IMG/VR virus record: IMGVR_UViG_3300006802_000129
Span: 1-52,324 of that record
Strand: one strand, 5' to 3'
Length of the DNA: 52,324 nucleotides
From: a virus
Within the stretch, counting starts at the first letter, position 1; each line of letters opens with the position of its first letter. A model generated the notes under the pieces. The model worked only from the letters and a program-made list of their open reading frames with translations, had not been told where the DNA came from and did not search any database. Below are positions 14,388 to 22,033 of the stretch, in pieces. The position numbers and the translations under genes were made by a program.

Positions 14388-15911
14388 ATGGATCAGACTC
14401 CTAACTACAATCTTATGTCCTGCATGGCTCTGAAAAAGATTATTTCTCAGAGAAAACTATTCACCCCGCTTACTTATCTTCAACGGATACGTAAGGAGGA
14501 GTGCATCGAGATGTTAGAGCAAGCGGATCGAGGGGAGCAGGTAGTCATACCTCAACGGTTGATTGAAGAGTACCGCAAGATACGAGAGCAGCCACCGAGA
14601 CCTGCTACCGAAGAGGTAACCGAGGAAGAGGGTGGATTAGATGGTGAGGCGCTACTCGCTGAGATACTAGCTGGTAGTGGTACTCAGGAGGGTACGCAAG
14701 AGGAGGTCGATGGGGAGTTCGATGCGGAAGCTGAGCTTGCTGATATCTTTGGGATGGCTAAGCCCGAAGCGGTAGAAGCAGGTGAGTATACACCAGCACC
14801 GGAAGACGTAGAAGAAGACGACCTCCCCTACATACCTGTCGAGGCTACTACGGAAGCCGAGGATGACGAGACTCCAGCACCTAGTGAAGAGGAGTTGGCT
14901 AAGGCTAAGCAGGGTCAGCAGACTCTCAATGATATCTTTACTACGATTCTCAATAGCATTCAGCAAGTATCCGATAGAGTAGACACACTGGAAGCTAAGC
15001 CTGGTGTAGATACCGATGAGCTAGAAGCTAAGTTTGAGAAGGTAATGGAGAAGATGAAGGGTGCAGGTGGTGGTGGTGTTAAGCCACTAGTAATCGAGCA
15101 GCCGGACATCCCACCCGTAACTATTAAGACTCCTCATGCTAAGTTTCCTGAGTTGTTAAAGCTAGTCAATGCCAAGGTCAACTGTTATCTGGTTGGCCCA
15201 GCAGGTAGCGGCAAGACTCAGGCTGCTGCTCAGGTAGCACGTAGCTTATTCCCTGGGGAGAAGGGTAAGTTTGGAGCAATATCTCTGTGTAGACAAACAT
15301 CGAAGGGTGACCTCCTAGGGTACAAGGATGTCAATGGTGTCTATCAGGAGTCGGAACTCGTCCGTATTTTCACCAATGGCGGAGTGTTCTTGTTCGATGA
15401 GGTAGATCAAGCTACCGATAGTATCATGAAGTTGTGTAACATGGCTATCGGCAACGGTGCTATTGCTACACAAGACGGACTAAAGCAGAGGCATCCAAAG
15501 TTCTACTGTATAGCTGCTGCCAATACATATGGGACAGGAGCTGATAGGATGTACTGTGGAGCAAATCAGTTGGATGCTAGTACCTTGAACCGATTCTGCT
15601 TCATCGAGTGGCCTTACGATCACGAGTTAGAAAACCAGATGATTGGTGTAGCTCAGCCTGATTCGCAGAAGTGTCCGCTCAAGAACGTTCCGTCACCTGC
15701 TCAGTGGCTACACGTAGTGCGAGTAGCACGAGCTAATATTCAGAAGAACCGTATGAGGATGGTCGTCTCTCCTCGTACTAGCTTGATGGGGGTACATGCT
15801 ATCAGTGCAGGTAGCTCATTGGAAAACATGCTGGAGGGTTTCATCTATCAGGGTGCGGCTGAAGATAAGAAGAAGGTGGTCTTCGATCCAGCACGTGACT
15901 TTGCTGCTTAG
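14388..15911 (+). CDS. MoxR/CobS-like AAA+ ATPase
   Basis: 507 aa. The N-terminal ~240 residues are a long acidic, low-complexity arm with a coiled coil around 175-225 (FTTILNSIQQVSDRVDTLEA). The C-terminal AAA+ domain shows Walker A GPAGSGKT at about 270-277, Walker B GGVFLFDEVDQA at about 331-342 and sensor 1 region FYCIAAANTYG at about 372-382. This is the MoxR/CobS type, chaperone-like ATPases that usually act with a VWA-domain partner; such a partner is encoded at 16946. CobS-like ATPases are frequent in large marine phages with unknown target. The acidic arm is unusual. Confidence 0.85.
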   Translation: MDQTPNYNLMSCMALKKIISQRKLFTPLTYLQRIRKEECIEMLEQADRGEQVVIPQRLIEEYRKIREQPPRPATEEVTEEEGGLDGEALLAEILAGSGTQEGTQEEVDGEFDAEAELADIFGMAKPEAVEAGEYTPAPEDVEEDDLPYIPVEATTEAEDDETPAPSEEELAKAKQGQQTLNDIFTTILNSIQQVSDRVDTLEAKPGVDTDELEAKFEKVMEKMKGAGGGGVKPLVIEQPDIPPVTIKTPHAKFPELLKLVNAKVNCYLVGPAGSGKTQAAAQVARSLFPGEKGKFGAISLCRQTSKGDLLGYKDVNGVYQESELVRIFTNGGVFLFDEVDQATDSIMKLCNMAIGNGAIATQDGLKQRHPKFYCIAAANTYGTGADRMYCGANQLDASTLNRFCFIEWPYDHELENQMIGVAQPDSQKCPLKNVPSPAQWLHVVRVARANIQKNRMRMVVSPRTSLMGVHAISAGSSLENMLEGFIYQGAAEDKKKVVFDPARDFAA

Positions 15912-15958
15912 CCGCAAGGCTAAGTGGTGGCTTACTAAACACAAATTAAGGAGTAGCT

Positions 15959-16222
15959 ATGACACCGAAGCCAAGAGATTGGGATGACGTAGTACGTAGG
16001 CGAACAGCGAAGAGTGAGGAGGCATACCAGCGCAAGATGGATGCAGTGTTTAAAGCGTTAGGGATTGACCCGACAAAAAGTACTCCGATGAAAGAACTCA
16101 AGCTATTCACTGATCCGCCAGAGGTTCTAACGGATAAGGAGATCAAGGCATTGATCATAACAGGGCAAGCGAGCCAAGTATACGATGAGTACTATGAAGC
16201 CAAAATGAAGGAGAAGATATGA
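15959..16222 (+). CDS. Small protein of unknown function
   Basis: 87 aa, starting MTPKPRDWDDVVRRRTAKSE; AAGGAG upstream. Helical and charged, with an EAYQRKMDAVFKALGIDPTK segment and a Lys-rich end. Its stop overlaps the next start (ATGA), so it belongs to an operon of coupled genes between the ATPase and its likely VWA partner. Not recognised. Confidence 0.6.
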   Translation: MTPKPRDWDDVVRRRTAKSEEAYQRKMDAVFKALGIDPTKSTPMKELKLFTDPPEVLTDKEIKALIITGQASQVYDEYYEAKMKEKI

Positions 16223-16446
16223 ATAAATACCGATGTGTACTCCAGTGTACGTTCAAAGATCGAAGAGAAGGCGTGCCACTAATGGATGCGAAAGTGGAGG
16301 CGACAGTAACTATACACGGACACGATGAAGATGAAGTGAAATCGCTATTAGTTAGGGATGTTGCTTTCTATTTTCCTGAGTTAGCGGGCGAAACGTTACT
16401 TAATCCGGTAGTAACTTCAGTCACGAAAATAGAGGAGCAAGTATGA
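16219..16446 (+). CDS. Small protein of unknown function
   Basis: 75 aa, starting MNKYRCVLQCTFKDRREGVP. Probably a small alpha/beta protein, with alternating hydrophobic strands (AKVEATVTIHGHDEDEVKSL). It overlaps both neighbours by 4 nt (ATGA). Function unknown. Confidence 0.6.
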   Translation: MNKYRCVLQCTFKDRREGVPLMDAKVEATVTIHGHDEDEVKSLLVRDVAFYFPELAGETLLNPVVTSVTKIEEQV

Positions 16447-16949
16447 ACGTATTTTATGTAGACCATGACCCGGCACAGGCTGCTCGTGACCTGTGTGATA
16501 AGCACATACCCAAGATGCTAGTCGAGACATGCCAGATGCTATCGACAGCTCATCGAGTATACCAACCAGACAAGGAGCACACCCAACGGTTATACAAGGC
16601 TGCCTACATGAACCACCCATGCAGTGTGTGGGTACGGGAAGCTAAGGACAACTACTACTGGGCGTACTTCCATGCTGTCGAATTGAACAAGGAGTTCACC
16701 CGTAGGTACGGAGGTACTCATGCTTCCGCTAGATTACTCGATGCACTAGCCGAGGTTCCCTTTGATCGAGAAGGTAGTACTCCGCCAGCATTGGCTATGC
16801 TGGATGGCATCAAGGCACTGACCTCTGACCCCGTAGAAGCCTACCGTCTGTACTACGTAATTGCTAAGCACAAGATAGCAAAGTGGAAGATGACAAAGCC
16901 ACCAACGTGGTACGTAGAACTACACAATTATTTTATAGGAGGCGAATGA
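16443..16949 (+). CDS. Conserved phage protein (MNxFYxDxDP family), unknown role
   Basis: 168 aa. The opening MNVFYVDHDPAQAARDLCDK, then HIPKMLVETCQMLSTAHRVY, is a pattern I recall from many marine phage genomes, where the proteins remain uncharacterised though some are annotated as DNA-glycosylase-like. Conserved Asp, Cys, His and Lys residues in the first 30 positions could form an active site. The C-terminus is helical (VEAYRLYYVIAKHKIAKWKM). Coupled to both neighbours. Family recollection is fairly firm, function is not. Confidence 0.7.
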   Translation: MNVFYVDHDPAQAARDLCDKHIPKMLVETCQMLSTAHRVYQPDKEHTQRLYKAAYMNHPCSVWVREAKDNYYWAYFHAVELNKEFTRRYGGTHASARLLDALAEVPFDREGSTPPALAMLDGIKALTSDPVEAYRLYYVIAKHKIAKWKMTKPPTWYVELHNYFIGGE

Positions 16950-17908
16950 CGAAGATTATCTACGAAGGGTATCCGGCTGAAGGTATCTATGTGCAGCAGG
17001 GTACTCAGCATCTGGTAGTTAAGGCTGAGACTACAATGGATTGGCTGAACTTCACTAGGAAACCAGGCTACCAACCTGTCGAGGATAAGAACAACTGGCT
17101 ACACGGAGAGGATCATGGGCAGAACTCCTCGGCAGAGATGGGCTACGACGGGGACGCTTGGTATGGTACAGAAGACTACGACGCATGGATGGGGTTACTA
17201 GATAATGGCTGGGCTGAAGGTGCTGACCTAGCTGCCAAGCTAGCAGATGAAGTAGCTCCTTACATACAGGGTATGAAGATCGTAGACGAGCCGAAGCGGG
17301 ACTACGAGGGCGACGAAGTAGACATAGATATGTACTTAGAGGGTGACCCTGAGTGCATGATTAACTATGAAGAAGCAAAGGTACACGGCAAGGCTAAGTT
17401 CCTGACAGTAGCTATAGATATCGGAGCGCTGTGTGATGTCAGGAAGGAGGCAATGATGTGGCGAGGGATCATAGCAGCAGCTCTAGTAGATACACTAGAG
17501 TCCAACGGGTTCCGGCTAGAGATCTTTGGCTACAGTTATGACCGAGGTAGGCGAGCGAGAGGTGCAGCATTTCATCGGGATAATTTAATTATCCTACCTG
17601 TCAAGAATGAGGATCAGCATATGGAGTTGGAGCGGCTAGCTTCCTTGATTGGACATAGCTCTTCATTCCGTAGGGGGATCTTCAGTGGCTTCGAGAAGTA
17701 CCCTAAGCATATCTTTCAAGATTATCTAACCTTGTTTGGCTACGGTGCTAGTCAAAGCGGATGGCCTACTCACTTCCCTGCGGATGTATTCATTGGTAAG
17801 GAGTGCTTGGCCCATGATGCTAAGAGTGCAGTTCAAACCTTCCGGCAAAAGCTCAGTGAGCTACCGGATTTTTATGAGTACCTACAAGAAGAGCGAGGTG
17901 AGCTATGA
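16946..17908 (+). CDS. VWA-like partner of the MoxR ATPase
   Basis: 320 aa from the ATG at 16946, preceded by GGAGG; open codons upstream lack a ribosome site. The N-terminal half is acidic and Trp-rich. Residues about 150-260 look like a VWA fold: a strand and acidic turn (FLTVAIDIGALCDVRKEAMM), a helix (GIIAAALVDTLESNGFRLEI), then a strand (FGYSYD). The usual metal site DxSxS is replaced by DIGAL, so metal binding may be lost. The pairing with an upstream MoxR/CobS ATPase parallels CobS-CobT and MoxR-VWA systems. Assignment is by fold pattern and context. Confidence 0.6.
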   Translation: MTKIIYEGYPAEGIYVQQGTQHLVVKAETTMDWLNFTRKPGYQPVEDKNNWLHGEDHGQNSSAEMGYDGDAWYGTEDYDAWMGLLDNGWAEGADLAAKLADEVAPYIQGMKIVDEPKRDYEGDEVDIDMYLEGDPECMINYEEAKVHGKAKFLTVAIDIGALCDVRKEAMMWRGIIAAALVDTLESNGFRLEIFGYSYDRGRRARGAAFHRDNLIILPVKNEDQHMELERLASLIGHSSSFRRGIFSGFEKYPKHIFQDYLTLFGYGASQSGWPTHFPADVFIGKECLAHDAKSAVQTFRQKLSELPDFYEYLQEERGEL

Positions 17909-18102
17909 CCCATCAGGAAAAGATAACTGCGGATGCTATGGTTGTTCGGCTTAACTACGATCAGTCTAGCCCGTTCTACAAAATGACGGATATGAGGGAG
18001 TTCTGGAGTAAGCCCATCGAATACAAAGCACAAGTAGCTGAGTTATTGCCTAGCGAAATCGTTACTCATATAGAAAACCTCTATGCGAAAGGTGAGCTAT
18101 GA
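17905..18102 (+). CDS. Small protein of unknown function
   Basis: 65 aa, starting MTHQEKITADAMVVRLNYDQ. It begins inside the stop of the VWA-like gene and ends inside the start of the next gene (4-nt overlaps). Not recognised; coupling suggests it acts with, or is made in step with, the VWA-like protein. Confidence 0.55.
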   Translation: MTHQEKITADAMVVRLNYDQSSPFYKMTDMREFWSKPIEYKAQVAELLPSEIVTHIENLYAKGEL

Positions 18103-18560
18103 CATTAGATACACAACTAAAAAAGTTCTGGCGTTTTGGTGTACTCGATCTCGACCCAAAGGTGGGTAAGTACTTAACGTGGGCTACTTGGGAAAAAGTA
18201 CCTGAGTCTTACCGGAAAGATTTCCAGAAGCTGATTGATAGTGCGAGGACGGATTGCTGTAGCGCTAGTAAGTGGATCAACGGTAAAAATTACTCATTGC
18301 ATAGGATGGGTGACATCAGGGAAGCAATGGATCTGCAACCTTTGACTAAGAATGGTGAGATGATTATGTATATTTTTCGGGACGTATGGAGAGGAGTTCA
18401 CCCGTCTAGCATGTTGGGTAGGTGGACAGAACCTATCGAAACAAGGCCAGCAGTGCAACCGACTCCTGTAGTAAAGGCGAAACCAAAGGCTAGACGCAAA
18501 AAGAAAGAGGATACCGTGCAGGTAGCAGAAATGATCTCTGATTTTGCTGATTTACTATAG
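18099..18560 (+). CDS. Protein of unknown function with basic linker
   Basis: 153 aa, starting MTLDTQLKKFWRFGVLDLDP. A globular N-terminus with several Trp, then a Pro/Ala/Lys linker (VKAKPKARRKKKEDTVQVAE) and a short acidic helix at the end (MISDFADLL). The linker-plus-helix tail looks like a docking peptide for a partner protein. Not recognised. Confidence 0.6.
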   Translation: MTLDTQLKKFWRFGVLDLDPKVGKYLTWATWEKVPESYRKDFQKLIDSARTDCCSASKWINGKNYSLHRMGDIREAMDLQPLTKNGEMIMYIFRDVWRGVHPSSMLGRWTEPIETRPAVQPTPVVKAKPKARRKKKEDTVQVAEMISDFADLL

Positions 18561-18569
18561 GGGTGTTGT

Positions 18570-18953
18570 ATGCAAGTTAATAAGGTTAGAATCCGAATAC
18601 CTAGCGAAGTCATTAAGCAAAAGGTAGACAAGCAGATCGAAGTGAAGATGGTAGAAGATGCTTGCGATATGGAGTTTGAGTATCGGCTACCGATCTCCAG
18701 TTTCCACAAGCTAGTCAATGACCACGAGGCGGACGATGATTCGGAGATGCTGGTTCGTAAGCTATCCCATGACGAGATCGAGCTGCTCTCCCGTATGCTA
18801 GAGATGTTACCCCTGGTAAGTGAGGATCGTTTTGCTGCGTTCCAGACTAGGGAGCACATCTACCAGATCGTACTGGAGCGCAAGGATTTGGAGTGGATGT
18901 ATGAGTACATCAAAGCTCAGAAACAACTGGAAGAATCCGAAATGTATAACTAA
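18570..18953 (+). CDS. Helical protein of unknown function
   Basis: 127 aa, starting MQVNKVRIRIPSEVIKQKVD. A strand followed by long charged helices, with ELLSRMLEMLPLVSEDRFAA and a C-terminal helix (YEYIKAQKQLEESEMY). AGGGGTGTTG lies before the ATG. Not recognised. Confidence 0.6.
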   Translation: MQVNKVRIRIPSEVIKQKVDKQIEVKMVEDACDMEFEYRLPISSFHKLVNDHEADDDSEMLVRKLSHDEIELLSRMLEMLPLVSEDRFAAFQTREHIYQIVLERKDLEWMYEYIKAQKQLEESEMYN

Positions 18954-18963
18954 AGGAGCAGGT

Positions 18964-19293
18964 ATGAGTGAGAAAGTTATTAAGTTCCACCCAAAGATTC
19001 ACAAGAAAGGGGAGCTACCTGATAAAATAGTACCTGATGGTAGCGAACCTTCCGGTGGTGACCCGTTTCACTTGCCGATATCAGATACTGAGTACTTGTA
19101 TGGGTATACTCAGGTGATTGACTCCCAACTGCACATCTACGTGGAAACATTTCACGGGTACGAGCCGATCATTACGGTAGGTGTGGTCGATAATAGTCTA
19201 TGTACTACCACTCACGCTTTAGTTTACGGGATGCCTGAGCCGCAGACAATTACTAGACACCTGTTTACTAACTACAAGGAGAGCAAGAAATGA
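18964..19293 (+). CDS. Small protein of unknown function
   Basis: 109 aa from the ATG at 18964, which has AAGGAG upstream; further upstream open codons overlap the previous gene and lack a ribosome site. Begins MSEKVIKFHPKIHKKGELPD and continues as a probable beta-rich domain (YGYTQVIDSQLHIYVETFHG). Its end overlaps the dCTP deaminase start by 4 nt. Not recognised. Confidence 0.6.
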   Translation: MSEKVIKFHPKIHKKGELPDKIVPDGSEPSGGDPFHLPISDTEYLYGYTQVIDSQLHIYVETFHGYEPIITVGVVDNSLCTTTHALVYGMPEPQTITRHLFTNYKESKK

Positions 19294-19859
19294 TTTTATC
19301 CGATACCCAACTAGGACAGTTCGTATTAAATGACGGAGTACAAGGGAATGTAGGGGTGTTCCACCCGACACCTCCTTACGTGCCACACATCGGCCCTGCG
19401 TCTATCGACCTGACGTTGCATGAGAAGGTTCAGTTTATCAAGCCCAACCCCGTAGTCCAGTACCAGCGAAGGCCGCAGCCTCAGTACAAGACAGTAAAGC
19501 TGGTAGATTCTAGCGAAGATGATAGGCTAGTCTACCTCGAACCTGGAGAGTTTTGCCTAGCGAGTACCCACGAAAAGATAGATCTCAGCAATGAGTATGC
19601 AGGGTTTATCGTAGGACGTTCTAGTTGGGGGCGACTTGGGTTGCAGGTAGAAAATGCTGGGTTTATAGATCCAGGGTTTATGGGTAGGGTAACGTTAGAG
19701 TTGATTAACTTTGCGCCTTACCCAATCCCCTTGATACCCAATACTCGTATCTGCCAACTAGTACTATTCTCATTAGATAAACCTGCGGTGCAAGGATATA
19801 TCGGGAAGTACCAAGGGCAAATGGCAGCTACGGTTTCTAGGATTAGTGAGGAGTTATGA
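19290..19859 (+). CDS. dcd: dCTP deaminase (Dcd/DUT family)
   Basis: 189 aa, the usual length for Dcd. It deaminates dCTP to dUTP, feeding dTTP synthesis by ThyX encoded downstream. Visible: RSSWGRLGL at about 110-118 (the nucleotide-binding RSS motif), AGFIDPGFMG at about 123-132, and TLEL with Glu-137 in the place of the catalytic Glu of Dcd. The loop after ID resembles bifunctional dCTP deaminase/dUTPase enzymes (GFIDPGF), so dUMP may be made directly; this cannot be decided by eye. Also possible: a plain dUTPase. Confidence 0.85.
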   Translation: MILSDTQLGQFVLNDGVQGNVGVFHPTPPYVPHIGPASIDLTLHEKVQFIKPNPVVQYQRRPQPQYKTVKLVDSSEDDRLVYLEPGEFCLASTHEKIDLSNEYAGFIVGRSSWGRLGLQVENAGFIDPGFMGRVTLELINFAPYPIPLIPNTRICQLVLFSLDKPAVQGYIGKYQGQMAATVSRISEEL

Positions 19860-20125
19860 CGACGAACCCCTTTGTAAACAGGGTAGAGCGGGATACGAAC
19901 CCTGCGTTCTATGCTGTATTGAATAGTGGTGGCGTACTATGCCGTAGTTGTGTGATCGGTGAACAGCATCTAATATTAGAAGCTACTGAAAACTATTTAC
20001 AATCAGGGTGGGATCAGAGTGGGTATTTTGTTCTGAATATAGAAGAGAATACCGAGGACTATAGCCTACGTTGCAGTCATTGCAGTGATCTTATCCCCCG
20101 AAATAAGGGGTGGCAGAAAGGGTGA
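19856..20125 (+). CDS. Small zinc-ribbon-like protein
   Basis: 89 aa, starting MTTNPFVNRVERDTNPAFYA. Two Cys pairs, CRSC at about residue 29-32 and CSHC near 73-76, could bind one zinc ion. It begins in the stop of the dcd gene. Its stop codon TGA lies inside the first GGTGACA iteron (20121-20132). Function unknown; a small DNA- or protein-binding factor is likely. Confidence 0.6.
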   Translation: MTTNPFVNRVERDTNPAFYAVLNSGGVLCRSCVIGEQHLILEATENYLQSGWDQSGYFVLNIEENTEDYSLRCSHCSDLIPRNKGWQKG

Positions 20126-20408
20126 CACTTCTCCGATGGGTGACACTTCTTTTCCAAGCTCAGTCTAACGTTCAGTGTCTTGGCTTTTGTTGTCGTCTGT
20201 TTTTGTAACGTTGTTGTCACGAGATGTGTCACCTTTTCGAGATCTGTCATCGAAGTGTCACCCCTTCCAGCCCAGTGTTTCTCTGGCCTTGAGGGAAAAA
20301 GGTGACAGATGACAGATCTTTCCAGAAACTCTTCATGCAACTTGAAAGAATATATTCTGTTTCAAAGGTTATATAGAAACCTTTCCCGCAGAAGTGTCAC
20401 CTGTCACC
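20121..20408. repeat. GGTGACA iteron array, candidate origin or operator cluster
   Basis: GGTGACACTTCT occurs exactly at 20121-20132 and 20139-20150 (plus) and at 20390-20401 (minus), with an 11/12 copy at 20251-20262 (minus). Shorter TGTCACC/GGTGACA sites lie at 20227-20233, 20301-20307 and 20402-20408, with TGTCAC at 20215-20220. A 12-bp inverted repeat (AGATCTGTCATC) pairs 20240-20251 with 20308-20319, and a 7-bp one (AAAGGTT/AACCTTT) pairs 20364-20370 with 20378-20384. No convincing gene lies in 20126-20537. Iterons plus palindromes beside an AT-rich promoter fit a replication origin or a multi-site operator. Confidence 0.75.
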
Positions 20409-20444
20409 GACCCCCCATTTCTGCAATGAAGTGTATTTGTACTG

Positions 20445-20474
20445 TTGACTTATTCCGTCAAGAGAATGTATTAT
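20445..20474 (+). promoter_or_regulatory. Sigma70-type promoter after iteron array
   Basis: TTGACT (20445-20450), 18-bp spacer, TATTAT (20469-20474). It reads toward the rusA-like gene at 20538. The nearest iteron ends 36 bp upstream. Confidence 0.7.
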
Positions 20475-20537
20475 ATGTGTACTTTATCTTTCCTCGTGTA
20501 ATCGTCTACAACTCCTAGTTTTATTCTCACTACTGCG

Positions 20538-20912
20538 ATGCTTAGCTTTACGTTGGGGTTCCCCCCATCTTTGAATAGTTATTATAAAAAATATAACAAT
20601 CGAATAATAATATCCAAAGCAGGGAAAGACTACCAAGAACAAGTAAAGTTACTAGCAATGGGTAGGCCAATGTCTTTTGTATCAAAAGACAGATTGCGTA
20701 TGGATATGCTGGTCTACCCTCCCGACTTACGTCATCGTGACCTAGATAATTTACTTAAATGCACCGCTGATTCTTTACAGAACGCAGGGGTATTCCCCAA
20801 TGATAGCCAATTAGATTGCCTCCATGTCGTACGTTGTAAGAAAGACAAACATAATCCTAGAGTCGAGGTGACCCTATCCTTATTCGAGATGGAGGATGTA
20901 CTTTGCAGCTAG
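20538..20912 (+). CDS. rusA: RusA-like Holliday junction resolvase
   Basis: 124 aa, normal for RusA (about 120). It cuts four-way DNA junctions made by recombination and replication, which helps resolve DNA before packaging. Visible: N-terminal GFPPSLNSYYKKYNNR, basic patch, and the catalytic acidic set with Asp-68 and Asp-70 in LRHRDLDNLLK and Asp-89 in GVFPNDSQLD. First gene after the iteron/promoter region; the ATTCTCACTA motif is just upstream. Confidence 0.88.
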   Translation: MLSFTLGFPPSLNSYYKKYNNRIIISKAGKDYQEQVKLLAMGRPMSFVSKDRLRMDMLVYPPDLRHRDLDNLLKCTADSLQNAGVFPNDSQLDCLHVVRCKKDKHNPRVEVTLSLFEMEDVLCS

Positions 20913-21313
20913 ACACCATACTGGTTCGAGTACTTACAAAGTATCGTGAGCGAGCTACCAAAGGACAGGAAAAATACGGAACAACTCTAGATAGAACAGA
21001 CCTAACAGCCCAACAGTGGCTCCTCCACCTGCAAGAAGAGCTAATGGATGCCACCCTATACTGCGAGAAATTGATGAGTCCTAGTGAAAACCTACAGAAT
21101 GCTATCAAACAAGAGATCGATTCTTCTCTAGAAGAACACCTGACTAGGGCCAACACCCTAGCTGTAGTTCACCAACGTCTTTGGCTACGAATCCTAGATA
21201 AACCAGGAGATCCTAGTAGCTATCAGTACACCCCCGACGAGATGAACCTACTTAAAGAGACTGCCTTGAGCTACCTGAGTGGAGATATGTTGGGAAAGTC
21301 AACCACGAGTTAA
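20903..21313 (+). CDS. MazG-like nucleotide pyrophosphohydrolase
   Basis: 136 aa, probably starting at TTG (20903), with GGAGG eight bases upstream inside the rusA-like gene. RATKGQEKYGTTLDR at about 17-31, then WLLHLQEELMDATLYCEKL at about 39-57, is a pattern of short phage all-alpha NTP pyrophosphohydrolases, with EExxD-type metal ligands in EELMDA. These hydrolyse (d)NTPs to monophosphates and fit beside dCTP deaminase and ThyX. The second half is helical and less typical. Family call from motif only. Confidence 0.7.
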   Translation: MQLDTILVRVLTKYRERATKGQEKYGTTLDRTDLTAQQWLLHLQEELMDATLYCEKLMSPSENLQNAIKQEIDSSLEEHLTRANTLAVVHQRLWLRILDKPGDPSSYQYTPDEMNLLKETALSYLSGDMLGKSTTS

Positions 21314-21345
21314 TAGAGTGTAGTTTCAAGAGACTATTAACTGCA

Positions 21346-21816
21346 CTGGAGTATGCAGTTGAGCCACTTTTCACGACAAAAGAAGTAGCCGATCTCGTAG
21401 GATGCTCACATCTGCTCATACGCCGATGGATTTCCAGAGGTAGTTTACCCTACGTCGAACTAGGAAAGTGGAACTACGTCCGTCTGAAGGATCTGGAAAT
21501 CCTATTGAAGACGGGCCGACCTCCGAACCAAACAGACCGTAGACGTAGCACCTACTCCCAGTTATCTGGTAATTCCCCTGCGGAATTACGAACAATGCTA
21601 TGGACACGGTACGTATATACTATGCGTAAGGAAGAGGATCGGAGGAGAACAACAGGGTCGACCGAAAACGAATACCCTACTTTTTTGGAATGGCTCCAAA
21701 CAGGTGGGAGAGAAACTCGGAGGGCATTACGCAAGCTGGAGTCCCAGCTTAATGGCGTACCCCTGTCAACTTTTTTAGAATCATTGGAGGACAAAGAGTA
21801 TACCCAGACTCTCTGA
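21346..21816 (+). CDS. HTH_17/excisionase-like DNA-binding protein, start unclear
   Basis: Residues encoded from 21361 read FTTKEVADLVGCSHLLIRRW followed by ISRGSLPYVELGKWNYVRLK, a clear excisionase/MerR-type winged helix-turn-helix, then a GRPPNQTDRRR basic linker and a helical C-terminus. The open frame runs from 21256 but has no ATG, GTG or TTG before the domain; the first is TTG at 21505, after it. CTG (21346) or ATA (21313, touching the previous stop) must serve, or the DNA-binding part is dead. It could be the recombination directionality factor for the integrase. Its stop lies in the left arm of candidate RNA B. Confidence 0.6.
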   Translation: MEYAVEPLFTTKEVADLVGCSHLLIRRWISRGSLPYVELGKWNYVRLKDLEILLKTGRPPNQTDRRRSTYSQLSGNSPAELRTMLWTRYVYTMRKEEDRRRTTGSTENEYPTFLEWLQTGGRETRRALRKLESQLNGVPLSTFLESLEDKEYTQTL

Positions 21817-21927
21817 CAGGTCGATAGCTAGAGTTTTAATTAGCGTTGTGGACTCACGGTAAATAGTAGACGGAAGCTTGAGGGAGCCTCCATTATTTTA
21901 TTTACGGCTATCGACCTGTCAGAGAGT
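21808..21927 (+). ncRNA. Candidate structured RNA B with 21-bp perfect end stem
   Basis: 21808-21828 is the exact reverse complement of 21907-21927 (21 bp, no mismatch). The 78-nt interior holds GTAAATA (21859-21865) pairing TATTTAC (21899-21905), which encloses GGAAGCT (21872-21878) / AGCCTCC (21885-21891, one mismatch), and a small GTG-GACT-CAC hairpin (21848-21857). Together these make a branched fold in the gap between the HTH gene and thyX. No T run follows. No flanking target duplication or second copy was seen, so it is not an obvious small transposon. Confidence 0.65.
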
Positions 21928-22033
21928 CGAGCAGGCAGACAGGCGTTACCTGCTTTAAAATCCTTATGCCTAGACGGTTTCAATTACTCTGTCGTCTTTA
22001 AACTTAATCGAGTGCTGAATACCTAGGAGCAAG

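Noticed and set aside
20121-20408. CRISPR-like array in the iteron region
   Set aside because: Repeat units are 7-12 bp, in both orientations and irregularly spaced.
20077-20518. Two short reading frames inside the iteron region (minus 20077-20340, plus 20309-20518)
   Set aside because: They run through the repeats, have no ribosome site and no natural protein composition.
21808-21927. MITE or small insertion element
   Set aside because: No target-site duplication and no second copy in the window. Not excluded, but an RNA structure is preferred.
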